Source: Dictyobacter vulcani (GTDB lineage: Bacteria; Chloroflexota; Ktedonobacteria; Ktedonobacterales; Ktedonobacteraceae). Taken from it: 64,000 bases of DNA. The stretch is from the NCBI RefSeq assembly GCF_008974265.1, contig NZ_BKZW01000002.1, forward strand, positions 682,001 through 746,000, read 5' to 3'. Below, one piece after another: positions 57,794 to 64,000 of the stretch. Position numbers and translations under genes: made by a program. Within the stretch, counting starts at the first letter, position 1, and each line of letters opens with the position of its first letter. The notes under the pieces were generated by a model. The model did not search any database, was not told the DNA's origin, and saw nothing but the letters and a program-made list of their open reading frames with translations.

Positions 57794-59653
57794 ATGGAAA
57801 AAGATTTACCACAAAACATAGATGCGCGTGAAGATTGGGAAACACGTATTGGGCAGCGTAACGATGATGATGCCCAGATTATAGAGCCCCAAATACAGGA
57901 ACCGCAAACATTACCCGCACCATCGGGACTAGTCGCTGAATCGGGTGCGGGCCAGGTGACGCTACGCTGGCAGCCGGTAGCGGGGGCAGTTGGTTATCTG
58001 GTGCATCGTGCGGATGGACCAGAGGGGCCATTCACGCCGATTGATCATGGTGGACGTGATGTGCTGGTAACTCCTGGTCCCAGCTATGCGGATACCACTG
58101 GCAAACCAGGCACAACCTACTGGTATGCTATCACGGCTCTCCCCGATCCTAAATATGCTTCCAGCGCATTGACATCACCAGTTGAGGGAACCCTTCTCGA
58201 CACAACGGCTAAACCAGTTCAGGTAACCGTGAAGACCCAGACCAGCGCAGGTACCCTTAACCGCGTCTGGCATATGATGGGTTCTGAGCATTTATCACAA
58301 CTCTTTTATGGAGAAGGCTCTGGTGGCAGTAACATTGGCGAAGAGTTCGCACAAGCATTACAAAACACACGTGATGAACTGGGCGCTACCCATATTCGTG
58401 CACACGCTATCTTGCATGATGAGAACCATGTCTATACCGAAGTCAATGGTGAGGCTCACTATGATTTCTCGACTGTGGATCGCATCTATGATCGTCTGCT
58501 TGAGTTAAAATTACGTCCAATTGTCGAGCTGTCATTCATGCCGCACGACCTTGCGCGTGATCCTGAGACATCGGTTTTTATGTATCGCGCTCTGAACTCG
58601 CCGCCTAAAGACTGGGACCGCTGGGCTGAGCTCTGCCAGCGCCTCGCCGCGCATCTCGTCGAGCGCTATGGGCTGGAAGAGGTTTTACAATGGGGCTTTG
58701 AGGTCTGGAACGAGCCGAACCTGCAAGTCTTCTGGACTGGTACCCAGGAAGAATATTTTCAGCTCTATGACATAACTGCCCGAGCGATTAAAGCGGTTGA
58801 TAAGCGCCTGCTCGTTGGTGGTCCCGCGACGGCCGCCGCAGAGTGGATTGCGGACTTCTTGCAGTATGTTCGCGAGCATAATTCACCCCTCGATTTTATC
58901 GCCACACATACGTATGGTAACCTGCCACTGGATTTCACGCAGGCCCTGTCTACCTATGGTTTCCCTGAAGTCAAAATCTGGTGGACTGAATGGGGTGTCA
59001 CACCAACCCACTTCTATCCAGTGAACGATACGGTCTTCTCCGCCACCTTTACCTTGCATGGCATGAAGAGCGTGCAGGGACGCGTGGATGCTCTGGCTTA
59101 TTGGGTACTAAGTGACCACTTTGAAGAACTGGGTCGAGCGCCACGCCTGCTCCATGGCGGCTTTGGTCTACAAACCATTGGCAACCTGCGCAAACCACGG
59201 TACTGGGCTCTGGCACTGGCTGAAAGTCTGGGCTCGAACCTGGTGCAGCTTGAACTGCGCGGTGATGGTGCCGGATCCCTGCTCGACGGCTGGGCTGCAC
59301 GCAAGGAAGATGGTACTATCGATCTGCTCGTCTGGAATGGCACGCTAGATCAATCCAAACTGGATGGCAGCGCCCTTCTTAATCGTCAGCTCGACATCCA
59401 TCTTGAGCAACTGCCACAGCAGCACTACACGGTTAGTATCGCACGCGTTGATGGCACGCATTCAAATATCGCCCAATACTGGCAGGGTGAACAGGACTGG
59501 CCAACTGCTGATCAATGGAGCATGTTACGCAATGCCGACAAGCTGCATGAGACCATACAACCCGTTCTGGTAACAGAAGAAGGCAATGCGTCCCTCACGC
59601 TAGATCTTCCTATGCCTGGCATCGTCCGCGTCAGACTGGTACCACAAAAATAG
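57794..59653 (+). CDS. GH39-like glycosidase with N-terminal fibronectin type III domain
   Basis: 619 aa without a signal peptide, so probably cytoplasmic. Residues about 40-135 form a FnIII domain (SGLVAESGAGQVTLRWQPV, then GTTYWYAITAL). The catalytic barrel (about 165-500) matches GH39 beta-xylosidases: GATHIRAHAILHDEN, the acid/base Glu in WGFEVWNEPNLQVF and the nucleophile Glu in KIWWTEWGV. A C-terminal beta-sandwich follows. It would hydrolyse imported xylo-oligosaccharides or related glycosides. The LacI-type gene upstream is the likely regulator. Confidence 0.88.
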   Translation: MEKDLPQNIDAREDWETRIGQRNDDDAQIIEPQIQEPQTLPAPSGLVAESGAGQVTLRWQPVAGAVGYLVHRADGPEGPFTPIDHGGRDVLVTPGPSYADTTGKPGTTYWYAITALPDPKYASSALTSPVEGTLLDTTAKPVQVTVKTQTSAGTLNRVWHMMGSEHLSQLFYGEGSGGSNIGEEFAQALQNTRDELGATHIRAHAILHDENHVYTEVNGEAHYDFSTVDRIYDRLLELKLRPIVELSFMPHDLARDPETSVFMYRALNSPPKDWDRWAELCQRLAAHLVERYGLEEVLQWGFEVWNEPNLQVFWTGTQEEYFQLYDITARAIKAVDKRLLVGGPATAAAEWIADFLQYVREHNSPLDFIATHTYGNLPLDFTQALSTYGFPEVKIWWTEWGVTPTHFYPVNDTVFSATFTLHGMKSVQGRVDALAYWVLSDHFEELGRAPRLLHGGFGLQTIGNLRKPRYWALALAESLGSNLVQLELRGDGAGSLLDGWAARKEDGTIDLLVWNGTLDQSKLDGSALLNRQLDIHLEQLPQQHYTVSIARVDGTHSNIAQYWQGEQDWPTADQWSMLRNADKLHETIQPVLVTEEGNASLTLDLPMPGIVRVRLVPQK

Positions 59654-59802
59654 GTAGATTGACATCCTGGTAGAGGTTCCCTGATGCAGTATATATAAAA
59701 AAATACAAAAGCCTTCTAACGTCTCAACTGCTTCTTGATTTTTCATGAGCTATGAATACTCTCACTGGATAAAGAGTAGTTGTTAGAGAGATTACTAATT
59801 TT

Positions 59803-59842
59803 ATAGCGGTATAGTTTTGATGCTATATCGCTATTTACTTTT
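59803..59842 (+). terminator. Terminator of the GH39-like gene
   Basis: ATAGCGGTATAG (59803-59814) pairs with CTATATCGCTAT (59823-59834, one G-T pair), followed by TTACTTTTTTTT. Confidence 0.85.
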
Positions 59843-59909
59843 TTTTCTCAATAGCGTATACTCATCAGGTAACCGTCGTTATCCTCTAGTAATAGAAAGG
59901 AGCACTCCA

Positions 59910-59975
59910 ATGGATCAGAGAATTATTACATGTGGGGCAGTCTTTCTTAATAGCATCACTCTGCCTCATTTATAG
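59910..59975 (+). CDS. Possible 21-residue peptide
   Basis: The gap 59654-60140 holds the terminator above and this short frame. GAAAGGAGCACTCC gives a strong ribosome-binding site before ATG, and the frame reads MDQRIITCGAVFLNSITLPH plus one residue. It ends 166 bases before the hydrolase gene. It could be a leader peptide or the truncated head of a lost gene. Confidence 0.3.
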   Translation: MDQRIITCGAVFLNSITLPHL

Positions 59976-60140
59976 AACCTCACCACACGCTTATACAGAG
60001 AAAATGTTTTCATAAAACACCACCTCTATGCTACTTTATGCCTCTGTGGGTGCAGGTTCTCCTCATTCTCCTTTTGTGAGAATAGATGCTTTATATGTTC
60101 ATAACAGATAGCTATCTGTATACTGTGCTGGAGATTTTTT

Positions 60141-60959
60141 GTGAAAACATTACAGAAAGAAACTGGTTTCCTCGGTAACGAGGGAGAGCGTTTATATTAC
60201 GAAGTGGCCGGACATGGCCATCCTCTGCTTTTGATTCATGCTGGCATCGCTGACAGCCGGATGTGGGACGCGCAATTTGCTGCTTTTGCTCAGCAGTATC
60301 GGGTGATTAGCTATGATTTGCGCGGTTATGGCAGGACAGAAGTGCCCGCGGGCCAGATCTCTTATCCTGCTGATGCAGCTAACTTGTTGCGACATCTGGG
60401 TGTTGATAAGGCCTATGTGCTGGGTATTTCGTTTGGTGGCCAGGTGGCACTGGATTTTACGCTGACCTATCCAGAAATGGTGTCTGCGCTGGTTCTGGGT
60501 GCTCCCAGTGTCAGTGGTCATCAACCTTCGGAAGCGGTGCAGCAATTTGGGGCTGAAGAGAATGCTTATCTTGGACGTGGTGATCTGGCAGGAGCAACCG
60601 AGCTCAACTTGCGGATGTGGGTTGATGGTCCATACCGCACGCCTGAACAGGTTTCTCCTGAGGTCAGAGAACTCGTCGGTCAGATGCAATTGCATGCCTT
60701 CACTATTGAGGTTCCAGAGGGGGCTGAAATAGCTCCTCTGACGCCACCCGCACTTCACAGGCTTGATGAGATTCACGTTCCCACTCTGTTGCTGGTTGGC
60801 GACTTAGATCTGCCTGATCGGCTGACGCTGGTCGATCAACTGACCGCCGCTATTGCAGGAGCACAACAGGTAATCATTCCACAGGTTGCTCATATGCTCA
60901 GTCTGGAGAAACCGACTGAATTTAATCAACTCGTGCTCGATTTTCTACGTCAGCACTAA
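60141..60959 (+). CDS. Alpha/beta hydrolase
   Basis: 272 aa, alpha/beta hydrolase fold. The oxyanion region is LLIHAGIADSRMWD, the nucleophile elbow GISFGGQVALDF contains the Ser, the acidic residue lies in LLVGDLDLPDR and the His in VAHMLSLEKP. The start is GTG at 60141 after CTGGAG. Members include esterases, lactonases and C-C hydrolases; the Asp/His spacing is like that of 3-oxoadipate enol-lactonase-type enzymes. It is convergent with ureB. Confidence 0.9.
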   Translation: MKTLQKETGFLGNEGERLYYEVAGHGHPLLLIHAGIADSRMWDAQFAAFAQQYRVISYDLRGYGRTEVPAGQISYPADAANLLRHLGVDKAYVLGISFGGQVALDFTLTYPEMVSALVLGAPSVSGHQPSEAVQQFGAEENAYLGRGDLAGATELNLRMWVDGPYRTPEQVSPEVRELVGQMQLHAFTIEVPEGAEIAPLTPPALHRLDEIHVPTLLLVGDLDLPDRLTLVDQLTAAIAGAQQVIIPQVAHMLSLEKPTEFNQLVLDFLRQH

Positions 60960-60964
60960 TTGAT

Positions 60965-61005
60965 AACCTCCTGAAAAGAGTATTCATCACTCTTTTCAGG
61001 AGGTT
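60965..61005. terminator. Terminator between the hydrolase and ureB
   Basis: AACCTCCTGAAAAGAGT (60965-60981) pairs perfectly over 17 bases with 60989-61005 around ATTCATC. It follows the hydrolase stop by six bases and lies 33 bases past the end of ureB, so it can serve both strands. Confidence 0.88.
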
Positions 61006-61037
61006 TGTTTCGGTGAAGGTGGAGCATGTTGCGTTGT

Positions 61038-61370
61038 TCAGGACTTATTGTTTTTTGCGTCTAGTTTGCCATTGACGTGTCCTCGATGGCCATGCACGAT
61101 GCGATCACCGCCCAGGGCGACCAGGGACACTTCTTTTTCTTCTCCTGGTTCAAAACGCACTGCGGTTCCGGCGGCAATATTTAAGCGCATGCCATAAGCT
61201 TGCTGCCGCTCAAAATCCAGTGCTTTGTTGACTTCAAAAAAGTGATAGTGGCTGCCTACTTGAACCGGGCGATCGCCCAGATTGCGTACGAGTAGGGTGG
61301 TGGTTGCTCGACCAGCATTGAGTTCGATATCGCCTGCTGCGTCGTCAAGCAGGTATTCGCCTGGTTTCAT
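61038..61370 (-). CDS. ureB: Urease beta subunit UreB
   Basis: 110 aa structural subunit. It starts MKPGEYLLDDAAGDIELNAG and includes VQVGSHYHFFEVNKALDF and AAGTAVRFEPGEEKEVSLV, which are family signatures. Length is normal. GGAGGAAAGCC precedes ATG and ureA ends 20 bases upstream. Directly beyond its stop is the terminator of an opposing hydrolase gene in place of ureC. Confidence 0.96.
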   Translation of the reverse strand: MKPGEYLLDDAAGDIELNAGRATTTLLVRNLGDRPVQVGSHYHFFEVNKALDFERQQAYGMRLNIAAGTAVRFEPGEEKEVSLVALGGDRIVHGHRGHVNGKLDAKNNKS

Positions 61371-61390
61371 GGCTTTCCTCCTGCGTTTTG

Positions 61391-61693
61391 CTAATGAATT
61401 GGATCATGGATGGTGACGAGCTTGGTACCATCGGGGAACGTCGCTTCAACCTGGACCTCTGGAATCATTTCAGCAATACCATCCATGACGTCTTCACGCT
61501 TCAGGATGGTTGTCCCGAAGGTCATAACTTCGGCCACGCTTTTGCCATCGCGGGCCGCTTCCATAATCTCTGCACTGATAATGGCGATTGCTTCTGGATA
61601 GTTCAACTTTAACCCTCTGGCCTGTCGCTTGCGGGCCAGTTCGGCGGCGACAAAAATCAGCAATTTCTCTTGTTCACGCTGTGTAAGTAACAC
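61391..61693 (-). CDS. ureA: Urease gamma subunit UreA
   Basis: 100 aa structural subunit. TQREQEKLLIFVAAELARKR, then GLKLNYPEAIAIISAEIMEA and ATFPDGTKLVTIHDPI identify it. The start is GTG at 61693 with AGGAGCAGAG upstream. It lies 31 bases after ureD and 20 before ureB, in one operon. Confidence 0.96.
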   Translation of the reverse strand: MLLTQREQEKLLIFVAAELARKRQARGLKLNYPEAIAIISAEIMEAARDGKSVAEVMTFGTTILKREDVMDGIAEMIPEVQVEATFPDGTKLVTIHDPIH

Positions 61694-61724
61694 TACTCTC
61701 TGCTCCTTTTCTTATCCTGCACTC

Positions 61725-62573
61725 CTAGTAAATCTTTCGTGGTAGGATGGTGTCCCGCCCGTAGAGCGCTTGCGTGGCCATGCGCCAGAAGGCGAACAGG
61801 TCTGCTGTAATGGTGGTTCCGCGTTTACTCAGTCCGCGGATCACTATTCCATGTGCTGTGAGTGTGCTGACGCCCCAGCGAGTTTCGTCAGGACGCGTTA
61901 GTTGTTGGGCGAGAATGCTCAGCTCATGTTCGAGCTGTAACCAGCGCTGAGCATCCAGGCCGACCTTGCAAATATAGCAGCTACAAAAATAGGCATAAGG
62001 CCCGAGTCTGGCCAGGGAAGAAAAATCGTGTTGCCGTGGCTCCAGTTTGATCTGTTCGATGGCGATGGGACGGTTAGCGGCCGAGATACGACTGCTGATG
62101 TGCAACAGATCATAGTCAAATAGTTCACCGCGGGCAGTCCGACCCGGAGCCACGGTTTCCCACCAGAAGAGTCCTGCCCCTGGTGCTAACTTGATGAGCG
62201 TTTGTTGCTGATAGCTGGAACCAGCAAAAGGAATCAGTGGATCGGGAACGTACTCCAGGAGTCCGTTTTCGGCGATCTGGATCTGTGTTTTCTGTCGGGC
62301 CGGAGGGACATCTGGCTGGCTGCGATAGAGGCGGGTGGCGCTGGTCGTGGTGAGTTGGGCATAAGCGCCAGTACCAATCTCTACTTTTAGTTCTAGCTGA
62401 TCCCCACCCAGCACACCCCCAGAGATATTGTGGAGATGGACCAGTGCGCCACCCGCAGGCAGTGGAAACGCGCGAACCACTTTGAGCGGTGGACTCTGCT
62501 CAAGTACCTGTAGCCGGGTGGGATTACAGGTAAAGTTGAGATGTAATTTCCCCTGGACAGATTTTTTTGTCAT
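61725..62573 (-). CDS. ureD: Urease accessory protein UreD
   Basis: 282 aa scaffold for nickel loading that forms a complex with UreF and UreG. HNISGGVLGGDQLELKVEIG, TTSATRLYRS and YVPDPLIPFAGSSYQQQT are typical UreD motifs, and WWETVAPGRTARGELFDYD follows. Length is normal. It begins the ureD-ureA-ureB run; a 242-base gap separates it from ureF. Confidence 0.93.
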   Translation of the reverse strand: MTKKSVQGKLHLNFTCNPTRLQVLEQSPPLKVVRAFPLPAGGALVHLHNISGGVLGGDQLELKVEIGTGAYAQLTTTSATRLYRSQPDVPPARQKTQIQIAENGLLEYVPDPLIPFAGSSYQQQTLIKLAPGAGLFWWETVAPGRTARGELFDYDLLHISSRISAANRPIAIEQIKLEPRQHDFSSLARLGPYAYFCSCYICKVGLDAQRWLQLEHELSILAQQLTRPDETRWGVSTLTAHGIVIRGLSKRGTTITADLFAFWRMATQALYGRDTILPRKIY

Positions 62574-62815
62574 GAGCGTTGTTTGAATTTTGCTGCACTC
62601 AACTTTCTAGCTGCAGAGAACACGAGAGTAATACTACTAATCAAATTGTATCAGTGGCTTACATAGAGCTATAGCACGGCTTGCTATAGTTGCATGTCTG
62701 TTGAGCGTTGGCTGAAATCTGCAGGCGCGGCATAGCGTTTGCACACGTATTTATAGTGGCAGGTCATTCTGATCCGGGGGCTCGGCAGTGAGCAGTGTTT
62801 GTGCCTCTATCTTAT
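62574..62815. other. Gap between ureF and ureD
   Basis: 242 bases, longer than expected inside a urease operon. CTATAGCA (62669-62676) pairs with TGCTATAG (62682-62689) in a short hairpin. No gene fits here; ureE is not present. Confidence 0.45.
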
Positions 62816-63511
62816 TTAACTGATAAAGAGGCGGGTGGTAACCAATGGATGGCGCATACTTCCTATATCCATGAGCGGCGTAAAAATAGTGAGCTCCTCA
62901 AGGTCTGCGGACATGCTTTTATGGGCGACCTCGATCAATATAGGTTTTAAGCGCCATAAGATACTGCTGGCTTGACTTTGCCCCAGGGGGAGAAGGCGTT
63001 GGCAGGCTGAGACGAAGCCGGTCAGAGTTTGCTGTAGATAGGCCAGGACAGTGGTGGTTTCATCAAGATCTGAAGTTGCTCCCACCAGACCAAAGGCCGT
63101 ACTATAATGAACATCTACCTGTTGGGCTCTGGCTGCTTGCAGGGCCTGGCGTAAGAGTGAATTCTCTTCCAGTGACAGTAGCAGTTGTAAGAAACGCCGT
63201 CCTAAGGTCGCACTGGCAACCCTGCTTTCACGGGCAGTTTTAAATGCGCTCAACTGCATGTTGAGCATACACCATTGGTGCTCTACCTGTTCAGGATCAG
63301 GTAGGTGCGCCAGTCGATGACTGAGTCGACAAAAACAGCTTTCTAACTGACCGGTTTCCAACAAAAAGTGTTGAAAAAAAGCTTCCAGCTGATCAACACG
63401 TAAATTATCTTCAACAGTTAAGGTTTCCAGGCCAAATGAATGGGCAGTTGAACCGATAGGTAGCGCACTATCAGCCAGTTGTAACAACTTTAGAAATGCT
63501 AACGTGTCAAT
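62816..63511 (-). CDS. ureF: Urease accessory protein UreF, possible ATT start
   Basis: UreF, helical accessory protein that acts with UreD and UreG as GTPase regulator. LLQLADSALPIGSTAHSFGLETL is the family N-terminus (Gln, Ala, Asp and Pro-Ile-Gly conserved), and the C-terminus ends MRHPLVTTRLFIS. If translation starts at a TTG at 63487, the protein is 223 aa and lacks the first helix residues. An AAGGAGT site at 63518-63524 points instead to an ATT at 63511 (IDTLAFLKLLQL), seven bases downstream. No ATG, GTG or TTG lies in frame at that position. Confidence 0.88.
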   Translation of the reverse strand: MDTLAFLKLLQLADSALPIGSTAHSFGLETLTVEDNLRVDQLEAFFQHFLLETGQLESCFCRLSHRLAHLPDPEQVEHQWCMLNMQLSAFKTARESRVASATLGRRFLQLLLSLEENSLLRQALQAARAQQVDVHYSTAFGLVGATSDLDETTTVLAYLQQTLTGFVSACQRLLPLGQSQASSILWRLKPILIEVAHKSMSADLEELTIFTPLMDIGSMRHPLVTTRLFIS

Positions 63512-63850
63512 ATGCCTACTCCTTCATTGAAGTGGTGATGAATTCTTTTGTTTTATACTGAAATCTTACAGACGATTGAACCGTGAGTAGTGTACCTCAG
63601 AGCAGCAAAAAAAACAATTTATCAGCGTAAATTATTTATAAGATCTGATATTCTTCTACCTGGTAGTTGAGATCGATGAATTACAGTTACCTCAGCCTCC
63701 AGACAAAAAAATAGCGAGGAAAAAGTTGCATATGGCGTTGAATATATTAGCCTGCCATTGTTGTGTTGTGGTGACTTCGCGAGCCGCGAGTGAGCGGCGT
63801 TCACGATTGCTTTTTTATAACATGCAATAATAATAGAAGGAGCATAAGAT
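63512..63850. other. Divergent promoter region between ureF and a TetR-type gene
   Basis: 339 AT-rich bases. It must hold promoters for the urease genes and for the regulator. I see no clear consensus boxes. GCGAGCCGCGAGTGAGCGGCG near 63779 is locally GC-rich. Confidence 0.4.
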
Positions 63851-64000
63851 ATGGCATCTACCCGAGAGCGTATTCTTCAAACCACTTGTAGCCTGCTTGA
63901 AGCACAGGGTTATCATGCCACAGGTTTAAATCAGATTCTGATTAAAAGTTGCACTCCCAAAGGTTCGCTGTATTACTATTTTCCGAATGGGAAGGAAGAA
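63851..64000 (+). CDS. TetR family regulator (partial, runs off the window)
   Basis: Fifty codons from an ATG with AGAAGGAGC upstream. RERILQTTCSLLEAQGYHAT and then ILIKSCTPKGSLYYYFPNGK are the TetR helix-turn-helix, of the AcrR-like form with the YYYFP recognition helix. Divergent from ureF, so it could regulate the urease genes, but many TetR genes stand next to unrelated ones. Confidence 0.85.
   Translation, partial: MASTRERILQTTCSLLEAQGYHATGLNQILIKSCTPKGSLYYYFPNGKEE

Overview
The window carries one 16S-23S rRNA operon and about fifty protein genes of moderate GC content. Several features suggest a soil-type member of the Chloroflexota, class Ktedonobacteria: a BTAD/SARP-type regulator, many secreted glycan-active enzymes, an IS200/IS605 element with the TnpB type common in that group, two-domain YccF proteins, and an rRNA operon without an adjacent 5S. 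This placement is by recognition only; comparing the 16S gene (47864-49346) with a database would settle it.

Layout. 1-2.2 kb: ABC-2 exporter operon (minus strand), cut by the window start. 2.5-8.8 kb: deacetylase lipoprotein, TrmO-like protein, GNAT, an AT-rich stretch with a broken CxxC protein and a phosphotransferase, an expansin-like protein with a disturbed N-terminus, and a CPBP protease. 8.8-16.8 kb: DinB, an EXORDIUM-like secreted protein, a SARP regulator coupled to a Rossmann oxidoreductase, a P-loop kinase and unknowns. 17.1-20.0 kb: a two-domain YccF gene split by an IS200/IS605 element. 20.3-29.5 kb: LLM oxidoreductase, two TetR regulators, a secreted beta-helix protein, an MFS pseudogene, a DUF2071-like protein. 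30-38 kb: ROK regulator, stand-alone TnpB element, secreted GH30 glycosidase, a GT-C membrane protein. 38.5-45 kb: signalling genes (GAF/PucR, orphan winged helix, orphan receiver), a GT2 and a frameshifted S9 peptidase. 45.5-47.2 kb: a ThiO-GNAT fusion. 47.2-52.8 kb: rRNA operon with tandem promoters. 53.3-63.5 kb: urease genes on the minus strand in two blocks (ureF-ureD-ureA-ureB, and ureC-ureG). Between the blocks lies a plus-strand block with a LacI regulator, a transposase-less IS derivative, a GH39 glycosidase and an alpha/beta hydrolase.

The main observations are: (1) the IS200/IS605 element can be removed on paper to restore an intact, in-frame two-domain YccF gene, which fixes both element ends; (2) a second, protein-less element shares both of its ends; (3) the urease operon is split, no ureE is visible, and UreG has an unusual histidine-rich C-terminus; (4) ThiO is fused to a GC-rich actinobacterial-looking acetyltransferase; (5) several genes are broken by a single base (S9 peptidase in a C6 run, TnpB, MFS exporter, CxxC protein). 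I found no CRISPR array, tRNA gene, prophage or clear defence island.
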